A stretch of 64,000 nt of DNA from Flavobacterium sp. (GCF_017744675.1 NZ_JAGIAV010000001.1:374498-438497), one strand, 5' to 3'. Counted from the stretch's first letter, positions 34,545 to 44,077 are shown. The notes: a model not told the origin generated them from the sequence alone. Program-made: numbers and translations.

Positions 34545-34721
34545 AATGCAACGTTTTTTGCATTAATTACATTTTTATTTAACAAACTATACCAATCTCG
34601 TAATAAAACATACCGAAAAACAATTATTTGATTGATTAACAACTATTTATATTAGAAAATAAGTTTTAAATCTTATCATTTTTTAAAATTAAACCAATAA
34701 AGCCCTCTAATCAATTCCTAC

Positions 34722-34750
34722 AAAAAAAGCCAGCTCTTTTAAAAGCTGGC
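34722..34750 (-). terminator. Terminator of the scoA-scoB operon
   Basis: Stem gccagctctttt / aaaagctggc preceded on the plus strand by seven As, which form the T tail for minus-strand transcription. It lies 30 bases beyond the scoB stop. Confidence 0.85.
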
Positions 34751-34780
34751 CTTTGTTGGTTTTAAGAAAAAAATACTTTT

Positions 34781-35440
34781 TTAGCTGATATTCATTTCAG
34801 GAATTTCGCCTTCAATTATCAAATCGGCTTCAGTTGAAGCGATGATATGCTCAACTGAGACACCTGGCGCTCGTTCTAAGAGCTTAAAACCTTTTTCTGT
34901 TACTTCGAGAACTGCAAGTTCAGTTACGACCTTTTTTACGCATCCTACGCCCGTTAATGGCAAAGTGCATCTTTTTAAGATTTTTGATTCTCCTGCTTTG
35001 TTCACATGCATCATGGCCACAATGATATTTTCGGCAGAAGCCACCAAATCCATTGCACCTCCCATTCCTTTTACCATTTTGCCTGGAATCTTCCAATTGG
35101 CAATATCTCCGTTTTCCGAAACTTCCATTGCACCAAGAATCGTCAAATCTACTTTTTGGCTTCGGATCATTCCAAAACTAAAAGCCGAATCAAAAAAACT
35201 CGCACCTGGAAGCGTGGTAATGGTTTGTTTTCCTGCATTAATAATATCGGCATCTTCTTCTCCTTCAAAAGGAAAAGGTCCCATTCCGAGAACGCCATTT
35301 TCACTTTGAAATTCAACTGCTATATCTTCTCGAACGTAATTCGCCACCAATGTCGGAATCCCAATTCCAAGATTTACAAAATAACGGTCTTTTACTTCTT
35401 TTGCAATTCGTTTTGCTATATCTTCTTTACTAAGTGCCAT
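34781..35440 (-). CDS. scoB: 3-oxoacid CoA-transferase, subunit B
   Basis: A 219-residue beta subunit of succinyl-CoA:3-oxoacid CoA-transferase type enzymes, which move CoA between succinyl-CoA (or acetyl-CoA) and acetoacetate in ketone-body or leucine breakdown. The N-terminal part carries RYFVNLGIGIPTLVANYV, and the active-site glutamate lies in the SENGVLGMGPFP segment (about residues 51-62). Later GAMEVSENGDIANWKIPGKMVKGMGGAMDLV is family-typical. It is the second gene of a two-gene operon after scoA, with an 86-base repeat-containing gap. Confidence 0.93.
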   Translation of the reverse strand: MALSKEDIAKRIAKEVKDRYFVNLGIGIPTLVANYVREDIAVEFQSENGVLGMGPFPFEGEEDADIINAGKQTITTLPGASFFDSAFSFGMIRSQKVDLTILGAMEVSENGDIANWKIPGKMVKGMGGAMDLVASAENIIVAMMHVNKAGESKILKRCTLPLTGVGCVKKVVTELAVLEVTEKGFKLLERAPGVSVEHIIASTEADLIIEGEIPEMNIS

Positions 35441-35445
35441 AATAA

Positions 35446-35535
35446 TGTGTCAATTAGAGAATTTGATAATTAGATAATTCTTTACACGATGTATTTAATT
35501 ATCTAATTGTCACATTTTCTCATTATCTAATTTCT
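35446..35535. repeat. Inverted 'aattagataatt' words between scoA and scoB
   Basis: A perfect 12-bp inverted repeat (aattagataatt at 35467-35478 and aattatctaatt at 35496-35507), an outer pair caattaga (35450-35457) / tctaattg (35501-35508), and a further copy attatctaattt at about 35521-35532. All lie inside the operon spacer. This is another spacer word family. Confidence 0.65.
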
Positions 35536-36228
35536 AGTTCTCACTGTGCGTTGTTCAATTCGCTTTTCAAATTTTTCTCCTTGAAAGATACGCTGCACCA
35601 TAATTCCTGGAATATGAATCTGATTTGGATCTAAAGTTCCAACTGGAACCAATTCTTCCACTTCGGCAATTGTGATTTTTCCAGCACCTGCCATACAAGC
35701 ATTGAAGTTTCTAGCTGTTCCTTTAAAAATTAAGTTTCCGGCTTCATCACCTTTCCACGCTTTTACTACAGCAAAATCGGCTTTGAAAGCTTCTTCCATA
35801 ATGTGCATTTTTCCATTAAACTCGCGTGCTTCTTTTCCTTCTGCTACTTCTGTTCCGTAACCTGCTGGTGTAAAGAAGGCCGGAATTCCTGCCTGAGCCG
35901 CACGGCAACGTTCTGCAAGAGTTCCTTGTGGAGTTAATTCAACCTCTAATTCTCCAGAAAGCATCTGACGTTCGAATTCGGCATTTTCTCCCACATAAGA
36001 AGAAATCATTTTCTTGATCTGCTTTTTCTGCAGCAACAATCCCAAACCAAAATCATCTACTCCTGCATTGTTAGAAATACAAGTTAAATCTGAAATGGAT
36101 GTATTAACCAATGCCGCAATTGTATTTTCAGGAATACCGCATAATCCAAAACCGCCAAACATGATGGTCATACCGCTTTTAATTCCTTCAATAGCTTCCT
36201 GAACGCTATTTATTTTTTTTGTTATCAT
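35527..36228 (-). CDS. scoA: 3-oxoacid CoA-transferase, subunit A
   Basis: A 233-residue alpha subunit that pairs with the product of the next gene. Family-defining sequence includes [22 protein letters not shown] near the N-terminus (the CoA-binding glycine loop) and [22 protein letters not shown], then [26 protein letters not shown] near the end. Start ATG at 36228, first gene of the operon on the minus strand. The short overlap with the downstream repeat begins at its last codons (RTVRTRN). Confidence 0.93.
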   Translation of the reverse strand: MITKKINSVQEAIEGIKSGMTIMFGGFGLCGIPENTIAALVNTSISDLTCISNNAGVDDFGLGLLLQKKQIKKMISSYVGENAEFERQMLSGELEVELTPQGTLAERCRAAQAGIPAFFTPAGYGTEVAEGKEAREFNGKMHIMEEAFKADFAVVKAWKGDEAGNLIFKGTARNFNACMAGAGKITIAEVEELVPVGTLDPNQIHIPGIMVQRIFQGEKFEKRIEQRTVRTRN

Positions 36229-36317
36229 AACAAACTATCTTTATTGCTGAATATTTTTGATAAAAATAAGATTTTTAGATGAAATTATAACGATTTCGTA
36301 AAAATAAAACCAAAAGA

Positions 36318-36360
36318 AAAATCCCTTTACTTATCTTTCTAAAAGAGCTGTAAAGGGATT
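36318..36360 (-). terminator. Terminator of the penicillin-binding protein gene
   Basis: Stem aatccctttac (36320-36330) / gtaaagggatt (36350-36360), with As on the left that become the T tail on the minus strand, 35 bases beyond the stop. Confidence 0.8.
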
Positions 36361-36394
36361 GAAATATAGTTAGATGCGTTTTATTGCAACATTG

Positions 36395-38701
36395 TTACAA
36401 TTCGAATTCATCCGTATTTTGTTCGGTCTGTGTGGTATCTTTTACAACCGCTGGCCTTTGATAGCAATCTACTTTTATAGAAAGGTTTGCAGGTCGCTCA
36501 AATTCTCCTTTCGAAACTTGAAGACTTTTATCGGCATAACATTTTTTCATGAAATACCCCCAAACAGGCAACGCTGCAGTTGCTCCTTGTCCGTAAGTCA
36601 AACTTTTAAAACGAGCCGAACGGTCTTCACATCCAACCCAAACTCCAGTTACCAAGTTCGGAACCATACCCATAAACCAACCATCAGATTGATTTTGTGT
36701 GGTACCTGTTTTACCAGCAATCGGGTTTGTAAACATGTACGGATAACCTGTCCAACGATTGTCTCCGCTTCCGCCTCCTTGAGTACGTAAACGTACACCA
36801 GAACCACTTTCTGTAACCCCTTGAAGCAATTTGATTACTGCAAAAGCAATATCTTTATTTAAAACGTCATGAGATTCCGGAATTGGCTCATAGATTACCT
36901 CACCGCTTTTGTTTTCAATTCTGCTTAAAAACTGTGGTTTTACATAAACTCCTTGGTTGGCAAATGTACTATACGCGGCAACCATATCTTCTACCGTAAT
37001 ATCTACCGCTCCCAATGCGATTGAAGGCTGAACTGGAATTTCTGTTTTTACTCCTAATTTTTTAGTCAATTCTACAACGGCTTCTGGACTTGTTCTATCA
37101 ATTAATTTAGCTGAAACCGTATTGATAGATGCTGCCAAAGCTTGTTTTAAAGTCACCATTCCTCTATATCTGTAATCAGAGTTTCTAGGTTCCCAATCTT
37201 CTGTTACGTGGTGACGCCCTTTATGAATCATGAAAGGTCCGTCTAAGATAGAATCACAAGGAGACATATTTAATTCTTCGATTGCCGTTGCATAAACGAA
37301 AGGCTTGAAAGTAGAACCTACTTGTCTAGCTCCCTGTCCTACGTGATCGTATTGGAAATATTTGTAATTGATACCTCCAACCCAAGCTTTAATTGCTCCT
37401 GTCTGAGGCTCCATTGCCATTAAACCAGATTGTAAAAAGTGTTTGTAATAACGAATAGAATCAAGTGGCGTCATTACCGTATCTCGTTCCCCTTTCCAAG
37501 TAAAGACACGCATTTTTGTTTTTACTTTGAATGAAGCAATAATGTCATCTTCGCTTTTATCCATATCTTTCATCTGCGCCCAACGAACAGAATTTTTCAT
37601 GGCTTGCATCATGATTCTGTCTGTTTCAGCCTGCGTGATATTTACGAAAGGTGCATTTTTATTGTTTTTTTGTTCAATAAAAAACTGCTGCTGAAGATTT
37701 TGCATGTGTGCAGAAACCGCTTCTTCAGCATACGTTTGCATTCTAGAATCTATTGTAGTATAAATTTTAAGTCCGTCTTTGTAAATATCATATTCAGACC
37801 CGTCAGGTTTTTTGTTTTCAGTAACCCATTTTTTCATGTAATCACGAAGATATTCTCTAAAATAAGTTGCCATACCTTCACGGTGGCTTTCTAGTTTAAA
37901 TTTCAATGTAATTGGTAAAGCTTGAAGTCTTTCTTTTTCTGCTTCAGAAATCATTTTTGCTTTAGCCATTTGAGATAAAACCACATTACGACGGTTTTTT
38001 ACTCCCTGCGGATTTCTTACCGGATTGTATAAACCTGAGTTTTTGAACATTCCAACCAAAATAGCCGATTCGTCAATTGTCAAATCTTTTGGATCTTTAG
38101 AGAAATAAGTCTGAGCTGCAGAGCTTACCCCAACAGAATAATTTCCGAAATCGTAAACGTTGCAATACATCGCCAAGATTTCATTCTTTGTATATTGTCT
38201 TTCCAGACGAATGGCGATAATCCATTCTTTTATTTTTTGTACAATTCTAAAAGGCAAAAATTTAGACCCTTCCCCGTGAAACAACTGTTTTGCAAGCTGT
38301 TGCGTCAATGTACTTGCTCCACCATTTGTCCCTAAACTAAAAACAGCTCTTAAAGTTCCACGTCCGTCGATTCCAGAATGTTCGTAGAAACGCGCATCTT
38401 CAGTTGCCACAAGTGCCTCAACTAAGTTTTTAGGCAAATCAGAATATTTAAGCTGAGATCTATTGGTTTTGAAATATTTACCAATTACAACTCCATCAGA
38501 AGAGATAATTTCAGTAGCAAGGTTTGAATCTGGATTCTCTAAATCTTCAAATGAAGGCATAGATCCGAATAAACCCCAAGAAGCAAATAAAAAGAAGGCT
38601 AAAACTCCTAGTAAAGAGTAGGCAAAAACCCGCCAAAATTTCTTTTTGTAATAATTAATATCCTTAACGCTATTGGATTGATTGTTTTTTTTAGCAGCCA
38701 T
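36395..38701 (-). CDS. Penicillin-binding protein 1A (bifunctional peptidoglycan synthase)
   Basis: A 768-residue class A PBP anchored in the inner membrane by one helix (about 25-50). The GT51 glycosyltransferase domain carries EDARFYEHSGIDGRGTLRA with its catalytic glutamate and the GGASTLTQQLAKQLF motif. The transpeptidase domain holds the three penicillin-binding motifs in order: STFK in RQVGSTFKPFVYA, SIN in AASINTVSAK, and KTG in AGKTGTTQNQSDGW. It polymerises and crosslinks peptidoglycan. It lies ten bases behind gldH on the same strand and is part of the PSP1-gldH-PBP1A run. Confidence 0.95.
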   Translation of the reverse strand: MAAKKNNQSNSVKDINYYKKKFWRVFAYSLLGVLAFFLFASWGLFGSMPSFEDLENPDSNLATEIISSDGVVIGKYFKTNRSQLKYSDLPKNLVEALVATEDARFYEHSGIDGRGTLRAVFSLGTNGGASTLTQQLAKQLFHGEGSKFLPFRIVQKIKEWIIAIRLERQYTKNEILAMYCNVYDFGNYSVGVSSAAQTYFSKDPKDLTIDESAILVGMFKNSGLYNPVRNPQGVKNRRNVVLSQMAKAKMISEAEKERLQALPITLKFKLESHREGMATYFREYLRDYMKKWVTENKKPDGSEYDIYKDGLKIYTTIDSRMQTYAEEAVSAHMQNLQQQFFIEQKNNKNAPFVNITQAETDRIMMQAMKNSVRWAQMKDMDKSEDDIIASFKVKTKMRVFTWKGERDTVMTPLDSIRYYKHFLQSGLMAMEPQTGAIKAWVGGINYKYFQYDHVGQGARQVGSTFKPFVYATAIEELNMSPCDSILDGPFMIHKGRHHVTEDWEPRNSDYRYRGMVTLKQALAASINTVSAKLIDRTSPEAVVELTKKLGVKTEIPVQPSIALGAVDITVEDMVAAYSTFANQGVYVKPQFLSRIENKSGEVIYEPIPESHDVLNKDIAFAVIKLLQGVTESGSGVRLRTQGGGSGDNRWTGYPYMFTNPIAGKTGTTQNQSDGWFMGMVPNLVTGVWVGCEDRSARFKSLTYGQGATAALPVWGYFMKKCYADKSLQVSKGEFERPANLSIKVDCYQRPAVVKDTTQTEQNTDEFEL

Positions 38702-38711
38702 AATTATTTAT

Positions 38712-39191
38712 CTAATCTTTTTGTTCTATTCTAAAACCAACGTCTGTAATTCCTTGTAAAGCCTCAACACCAGGAATTTTACCTGATTGTCTCACAGCTT
38801 GCTTGATATGAACTTTATAGTTTCCTCTAAACTTCACATCTTCTTTATAATAAAGCTTACTTTCTTTTATGTCAGTAAACCCATTTCCTAATAAAGTTCC
38901 ATCTGGCTCAGCCATTTGGTATTCTAAAGTATCCACTTTTGTAAATCCATTTGGCATTTCCATAGCAACAATCAAAAACAGATTATTAAACGGATAATTG
39001 TTGTTGTCTCGTATGTTTACAAAGAGATTGTACTTTTTTGTAGAATCTAAAACAGGCAGATCAAAAGTTACAATACTGTCTTTGTGCCAAGCACTTCCAA
39101 CAGATTTATACTCATCAAACACTCTTTTTTTATCACAAGAAAAAAGAAGTATAGCTGCCAAAAGAAGAATTCCGCTATTTTTTATTCTCAT
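38712..39191 (-). CDS. gldH: Gliding motility lipoprotein GldH
   Basis: A 159-residue lipoprotein required, in flavobacteria studied so far, for gliding motility. The signal MRIKNSGILLLAAILLFSC ends in a lipobox with Cys19. Family sequence follows at once (RVFDEYKSVGSAWHKDSIVTFDLPVLDSTKKYNLFVNIRDNNNYPFNNLFL) and ends GVEALQGITDVGFRIEQKD. The gene overlaps the end of the PSP1 gene by 17 bases, so expression is likely coupled. It is diagnostic for the Flavobacteriaceae. Confidence 0.92.
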   Translation of the reverse strand: MRIKNSGILLLAAILLFSCDKKRVFDEYKSVGSAWHKDSIVTFDLPVLDSTKKYNLFVNIRDNNNYPFNNLFLIVAMEMPNGFTKVDTLEYQMAEPDGTLLGNGFTDIKESKLYYKEDVKFRGNYKVHIKQAVRQSGKIPGVEALQGITDVGFRIEQKD

Positions 39192-40572
39192 TTTTAGTAT
39201 TCGTTATTGGTTTTCTAGGTTCAGCAGGTTTATTCTCATTTGAATTCTGCTTATTCGGATTGTTTTTATTCGAATTATGCTTCTTCTTATGATTTTGCTT
39301 GTTCGGATTATTTGGCTTATTTGCATTGCCATTATTTGCATTTCCAGCATTGTTAGGATTATTGTTTCCTGCTGGTTTAGCATTGTTTGCATTTTTTTCC
39401 TGCTGTGGTTTTGCTGGAGTTGCAACGCCAGCCGTTTCAGCATTTTGTTTGCGCTTGCGATTTGGTTTTTTCTTTCTTTTCGGCTGGTCAAAACGAGTTA
39501 AACTCTCTTGACCCATCGCGTTATTGAAGTCTTTTTCAGGCTCTGAAGTAACCTCAACGGCAAAATCTTCTAGAGAAGAAACTTTATTTTTCAATTTGTT
39601 TTCGGCAATGATTTCTTTTACTTGATCGATTTTTAAAACATGCCAGTTTGCAAAATTGTTTGTGTAAGCAAACCACATTAATCCTTTAAAAATATCTTGT
39701 TTTTGACAAACTGCATCTCCTTTTTCTGTGATCAATTTGGTATCGTAATCAGGGAAATCTTTTAAGGCATCCATGTATGTGTCTAACTCATAGTTTAGAC
39801 AGCATTTTAGCTTTCCGCATTGACCTGCTAATTTCTGAGGATTCAATGACAACTGCTGATAACGTGCTGCCGATGTATTGACACTTCTGAAATCTGTCAG
39901 CCAAGTAGAACAGCAAAGTTCACGTCCGCAAGAACCAACTCCACCTAAACGAGCTGCTTCCTGACGGAAACCAACTTGTTTCATTTCGACTCTCGTACTG
40001 AATTCTTTTGCAAAATCTTTAATCAGCATTCTAAAATCGACGCGATCGTTTGCTGTGTAGTAAAAAGTCGCTTTTGATCCGTCACCTTGAAATTCAATAT
40101 CCGAAATTTTCATTTCCAATTTATGCTGAATTGCCAATTCACGTGCACGAACTTTCATTGGTTCTTCACGATCACGCGCCACAGACCAGATATCGATATC
40201 TTTTTGAGATGCTTTTCTGTAAATTTTTGGAACATCATTACTTTCGTAATTCACTCCTTTTTTCTTCATTTGAATCTTTACCAATTCGCCTGTAAGAGTC
40301 ACAATTCCAATATCGTGTCCTGGTGAAGCAACAGTTGCTACAATATCACCAATACTTAAAGTTAATTTCTCCGAATTTCTAAAAAATTCCTTACGTCCGT
40401 TTTTAAAACGAACCTCGACGCAATCAAAAATCGCCTCTCCATTGGACGGACTCATGTTCGAAAGCCAGTCAAAAACAGTCAATTTATTGCAGCTATCGGT
40501 GCCGCAAGTCCCATTATTTTTACAACCTTTTGGTGCGCCACCATCTGAGGTTGAACAACTTGTACATGCCAT
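39175..40572 (-). CDS. PSP1-domain protein (RicT/YaaT-like) with Asn/Lys-rich tail
   Basis: A 465-residue protein. The N-terminus holds a cysteine cluster (Cys3, Cys6, Cys17, Cys23, Cys28). The PSP1 core spans about 40-300, with GSCGRELCCSTWLTDFRSV and the CGKLKCCLNYELDTY motif, cysteines that in B. subtilis RicT contribute to an iron-sulfur complex. After about residue 365 the chain turns into a low-complexity tail of Asn, Lys, Pro and Gln (about 100 residues). RicT-type proteins act in RNA maturation. The tail is longer than in Firmicutes homologues. First gene of the run with gldH and PBP1A. Confidence 0.88.
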   Translation of the reverse strand: MACTSCSTSDGGAPKGCKNNGTCGTDSCNKLTVFDWLSNMSPSNGEAIFDCVEVRFKNGRKEFFRNSEKLTLSIGDIVATVASPGHDIGIVTLTGELVKIQMKKKGVNYESNDVPKIYRKASQKDIDIWSVARDREEPMKVRARELAIQHKLEMKISDIEFQGDGSKATFYYTANDRVDFRMLIKDFAKEFSTRVEMKQVGFRQEAARLGGVGSCGRELCCSTWLTDFRSVNTSAARYQQLSLNPQKLAGQCGKLKCCLNYELDTYMDALKDFPDYDTKLITEKGDAVCQKQDIFKGLMWFAYTNNFANWHVLKIDQVKEIIAENKLKNKVSSLEDFAVEVTSEPEKDFNNAMGQESLTRFDQPKRKKKPNRKRKQNAETAGVATPAKPQQEKNANNAKPAGNNNPNNAGNANNGNANKPNNPNKQNHKKKHNSNKNNPNKQNSNENKPAEPRKPITNTKNENKK

Positions 40573-40930
40573 AATGCTATATGTAGTGCTGCCAAAATGC
40601 AGCTTAAGTTCATAAACGTTTGATCGGTAAAGATAGTATTTTTTTTATTTTGCTTTTTATGGATAAAAATTAAAGCGCTGTTAAATAAAACCATGCGTTT
40701 TTTGCAAACCAAATCTTTCAAAAAAATTAAGTTTATTCTCACTAATCGGTAAAATTTTTAAAATAAATAGGCTCTCTGTCTGTTTTAAATTGCAATTGGT
40801 CTTTTTAACTTTTTATCCTAAAATATATTTACGATTTTTATGTTTTATCTTACAGCATCGTTTGCCAAGTCAATAAATTCAGACCAAGCTTTGCTCAAAA
40901 CTTATCATTTTTATTTTAAATATATTTCAA
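40573..40930. other. Divergent promoter spacer
   Basis: A gene-free, AT-rich stretch between two divergent genes, PSP1 (-) and the first ankyrin gene (+). It must hold both promoters. I see no clear TTTG / TAnnTTTG pair, palindrome or repeat in it. Confidence 0.5.
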
Positions 40931-42112
40931 ATGCAAACACAAAACCAGATTGAAAGTTTCCTTTTTAGCGGAAAATTTGACGAGGCCAGAGAATGCCTAA
41001 ATAATGGGGAAAAATTTAACGAACAATATCTAAAAAACAACTTTTCGCAAATCGCAGGCAAAATTATCGACGCAAAAGAAGTCGATTTTATCGAAAAACT
41101 GATCAAAGCGGGCTTTATTGAAACAGATATTTACGAATTGGATAGTTTTGATCAATCTATTTTTAAATCGCTGACGTCATATTTAAAAGATGACGAAGAA
41201 TCGATTGCTTTTTTTAAAGAATTGATGTCGAAAATGGACAACATTAACGACGAAATCAGCGATAAAACTTTGCTTGGCTATTTTCTGGAAAAAGGCATAT
41301 CGCCAAAAGTAGTTAAAGTTTTAGTTGATGACTATGGGGCTAATACACAGTATAAGAACAATGCAGGTGAAAATTTAATTTATACTGTTTTGAACACTTA
41401 CGGTTTAGATGCCGAAAAAGTAAAAGAATATATCACCATTTTGATTAATAATGGTGTTGACATCAACGAGAAAAATATTGTTGGGACTACTCCGTTAATT
41501 TGTGCTGTTAAAAGAAACCGAAAAGAGCTTTTACCCTTTTTGCTAGAAAATGGTGCCGATGCCAACGAAACCGACAATCAGAACAATACTGCTTTTTATT
41601 ATGCTGTTGCCGAACAGCTTTCGTATGATATGTACGACGCTTTGGCTTCTGTTTCATCGCCTGATTTGAATATTGTGAATAAAGACGGACGCACTTTGTT
41701 TACTAACTTTATCAGTTCTCTTTCTGTTTCGCCAAATAATATAACTTTTCTAGAAAGATTATTAGCCGATGGCGCCGACGTAAATTTCTGTGCTCAATAC
41801 TACGGACAGCCCAAATCGGGAATTGATTTTATTGTCGAAAAAAAATCGGATATCTTGAAATCTGTTTTAGAGAATGTGTCTTTGGATATTAATGAGCAAG
41901 ACAATCAAGGAAATACCATTTTACATAAAGTCTGCGCCTACAATGTCAATTACGATGCTGAAATGGCAAAAGAAACCTACAGAAAAGTTAAACTGCTGTT
42001 AGATCAAGGCGCTGATATTTCGATTAAGAATGATAAAGACGAAACGGCCTTAATGCTTGCTTCTGGTGACAACCTGAAAATTAAAACCGTTGAACTTTTA
42101 ATGAAACAATAA
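40931..42112 (+). CDS. Ankyrin-repeat protein (first of a pair)
   Basis: A 393-residue soluble protein with no signal peptide. The N-terminal 120 residues are helical without clear repeats. From about residue 130 come ankyrin repeats, of which the clearest are GTTPLICAVKRNRKELLPFLLENGADANETD (about 187-217) and QGNTILHKVCAYNVNYDAEMAKET...LLDQGADISIKND, ending DETALMLASGDNLKIKTVELLMKQ. Ankyrin arrays bind other proteins. It starts the three-gene run that follows, 29 bases before the next gene. Function unknown. Confidence 0.8.
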   Translation: MQTQNQIESFLFSGKFDEARECLNNGEKFNEQYLKNNFSQIAGKIIDAKEVDFIEKLIKAGFIETDIYELDSFDQSIFKSLTSYLKDDEESIAFFKELMSKMDNINDEISDKTLLGYFLEKGISPKVVKVLVDDYGANTQYKNNAGENLIYTVLNTYGLDAEKVKEYITILINNGVDINEKNIVGTTPLICAVKRNRKELLPFLLENGADANETDNQNNTAFYYAVAEQLSYDMYDALASVSSPDLNIVNKDGRTLFTNFISSLSVSPNNITFLERLLADGADVNFCAQYYGQPKSGIDFIVEKKSDILKSVLENVSLDINEQDNQGNTILHKVCAYNVNYDAEMAKETYRKVKLLLDQGADISIKNDKDETALMLASGDNLKIKTVELLMKQ

Positions 42113-42141
42113 AACGATTATCTATTTAAAAAACAATACAC

Positions 42142-43491
42142 ATGTCAATGTCATTTATAGTGGCCTGCGAAAACGGGAACCGAAAAATAGCCGAATTGCT
42201 GCTTCAGAATAAAGAAGTAGACGTAAAATATACCGACGAACAAGGAAGAACCGCGCTACATTATGCGGCACACAGAGGTTATCTGGATATTGTAAAAATC
42301 TTAACGGAGGATGGAGCTGATATTAACTACGAAGATCATCAAGGCGAAACGCCTTTGTATTTTGCTTGCCTCCAAAAACAGAAACAAACGGCGCTGTATC
42401 TTTTAGATAATGGTGCCGAAATTACCAAAAACGATAAATACGGAAATAGTCTGCTTCATTTAGTCGTTCAAACTGCTCAAATTGAAATTGCAACAAAGTT
42501 GCTTGAAGCAGGAATTGATGTTAATTTACTGAATAACAATGGAGAAACTCCTTTAATTTTAGCTTCTGCAAAACTAAACCGTGAAATTATTCAATTGCTT
42601 TTAGACAAAGGAGCTGATATCAATGTAACCGACAAACAAGGAAATACACCACTTATTTATGCTTGTTACACCAAGTCAATCCCGATGGTGACCTTGCTTT
42701 TAGATAATGGTGCAGACATAAACCACATAAATCATTCTGGTGAAAATGCGCTTTTGATTGCTTGTTATGAAACCAACCGAATGCTTGCCAAATTATTGGT
42801 CGAAAGAGGAGCCAATGTATTTACTTCAAACAATAACGGATATTCTCCTATTTGGTACGCTTGCGCGAATAATCAAAAGGAAATTGTGTCTTTGTTTTTA
42901 GAAAACGGAGTTGACGTAAACTATAGCAAACCTGTCGCAGGCGATACTTCGTCGATGAATGATTACCTAGATTGGATTGTCAGCGCGACTAATATTTCTA
43001 ACGAATCAAGTTTTACTTTAAACAGTTCTTATACTTACGGCGGAGAAAGTTTACTGCACGTTGCAACCAAAAAAGGCAATTTGAGTATGGTAAAACTGCT
43101 GATTGAAGCTGGAGCCAACATTAACATTCAAGACGAATCTGGAAACACACCTCTACACTACAGCGCCGCCAACGGAAAAAAAGATGTTGTAAAATATTTA
43201 TTGGATAACAAAGCCGATGCTTCAATTGTAAATGTGAAAGAGCAAAAAGCAATTGATTACTCGAATGTCAAAGGATTTAATGAAATCACAGAATTGATTC
43301 TGAAATATGCGTCTTCGGGAACTGTTGTAAATCCGATTCAAACAGCACAACCAGCTCAAGCATCAACAGACTCTTCAAATTCGATGGAAGCTAAGAAAAA
43401 AGCATTGTTAGATTTGAAAGAACTTCTAGATGCTGGAATCTTGACTTCGGAAGAATTTGATGCTGAAAAAAGTAAAATTTTAAAAGGATAA
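42142..43491 (+). CDS. Ankyrin-repeat protein with C-terminal SHOCT-like domain
   Basis: A 449-residue soluble protein with about ten ankyrin repeats from the N-terminus to about residue 385 (for example GRTALHYAAHRGYLDIVKIL, GNTPLHYSAANGKKDVVKYL). They are interrupted at about 255-300 by a non-repeat loop (SKPVAGDTSSMNDYLDWIVSATN). A Gln/Ala/Thr linker follows, then a short helical hairpin at about 418-449, KKALLDLKELLDAGILTSEEFDAEKSKIL, the pattern of a SHOCT domain, which mediates oligomer or membrane contacts. Second gene of the run. Partner unknown. Confidence 0.85.
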   Translation: MSMSFIVACENGNRKIAELLLQNKEVDVKYTDEQGRTALHYAAHRGYLDIVKILTEDGADINYEDHQGETPLYFACLQKQKQTALYLLDNGAEITKNDKYGNSLLHLVVQTAQIEIATKLLEAGIDVNLLNNNGETPLILASAKLNREIIQLLLDKGADINVTDKQGNTPLIYACYTKSIPMVTLLLDNGADINHINHSGENALLIACYETNRMLAKLLVERGANVFTSNNNGYSPIWYACANNQKEIVSLFLENGVDVNYSKPVAGDTSSMNDYLDWIVSATNISNESSFTLNSSYTYGGESLLHVATKKGNLSMVKLLIEAGANINIQDESGNTPLHYSAANGKKDVVKYLLDNKADASIVNVKEQKAIDYSNVKGFNEITELILKYASSGTVVNPIQTAQPAQASTDSSNSMEAKKKALLDLKELLDAGILTSEEFDAEKSKILKG

Positions 43492-43510
43492 ATAATAATC
43501 AAACACAAAA

Positions 43511-44053
43511 ATGAAAAGAATCTTAAATGCCACAACCCTATTTTTAGTTTTAATTGCTACAAGTCTAACTTTTACTTCTTGTACCAACCTTTCACCAGAA
43601 AAGACTTTTGAAGTAGCCGCTTTAAACTCGAATTTATTATCTCGTTTTGGAAGTAAAGAACTCAGTGAAAAACTGCAGTCAGAAGCACAAGTTTATGATG
43701 AAACTCAAAAAAAGATGATTCCTTCTACTTACTACGATGCTTTTAAATACGATATTAGCAATCTGGAAACGCGTTTTCAATCGATTAAAAATATACCAGA
43801 AGATGATGATAACAAAGAACTTCTTCAGGCTTCAAAAGACTTGTTTTCTTATGCGATTGCCAAACAAAAAGAAGGTTACTTGCCAATTGCTAAACTGAAA
43901 GACGAAAAGACTTCACCAGAACAAATAAACAAAGCAATTGCCGATTTTGATGCTTCTACTCAAAAAGATATAGATGCTAAATTTACCAAACTAATGACTG
44001 TTGCACAAGCATATGTAGACAAGCATAATATAAATGCTAAAATTGGGATTTAA
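43511..44053 (+). CDS. Lipoprotein of unknown function
   Basis: A 180-residue exported lipoprotein. The signal MKRILNATTLFLVLIATSLTFTSC ends in a lipobox with Cys24. The mature domain is mainly helical and charged (SKELSEKLQSEAQVYDETQKKM...), and ends with NKAIADFDASTQKDIDAKF. No domain recognised. It follows the second ankyrin gene by 19 bases and closes the run with a terminator, so it may be an envelope partner of the cytoplasmic ankyrin proteins. Confidence 0.7.
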   Translation: MKRILNATTLFLVLIATSLTFTSCTNLSPEKTFEVAALNSNLLSRFGSKELSEKLQSEAQVYDETQKKMIPSTYYDAFKYDISNLETRFQSIKNIPEDDDNKELLQASKDLFSYAIAKQKEGYLPIAKLKDEKTSPEQINKAIADFDASTQKDIDAKFTKLMTVAQAYVDKHNINAKIGI

Positions 44054-44077
44054 AATTCTGCTCTCTACAAACAAAAC

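Larger units (their letters stand above)
34415..34780. other. AT-rich spacer upstream of the M4 protease gene
   Basis: No gene is present. The spacer contains a perfect 11-bp inverted repeat (ttatcgattaa at 34515-34525 and ttaatcgataa at 34534-34544, eight bases apart), 100 bases upstream of the protease start, which could be an operator. It also holds the scoB terminator at 34722-34750. The rest is AT-rich, with nothing else recognised. Confidence 0.6.

Noticed and set aside
34842..35473. Long plus-strand frames opposite scoA and scoB
   Set aside because: Antisense shadows of two clearly identified CoA-transferase subunits.
36384..36400. A near-perfect 17-bp palindrome (ttgcaacattgttacaa) close to the Fur-box-like site at 63.7 kb
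   Set aside because: It overlaps the stop codon of the penicillin-binding protein gene and lies upstream of a terminator, so regulating scoA from there is unlikely. The likeness to the site at 63704-63716 is noted but not claimed as an operator.
39204..39511. Frames in the PSP1 C-terminal region, including long plus-strand open frames
   Set aside because: They are products of the low-complexity Asn/Lys repeats and show no independent support.
40479..40742. An 87-codon minus-strand frame overlapping the start of the PSP1 gene
   Set aside because: It is out of frame with the well-supported PSP1 N-terminus (cysteine cluster and PSP1 core) and has no homology I recognise.
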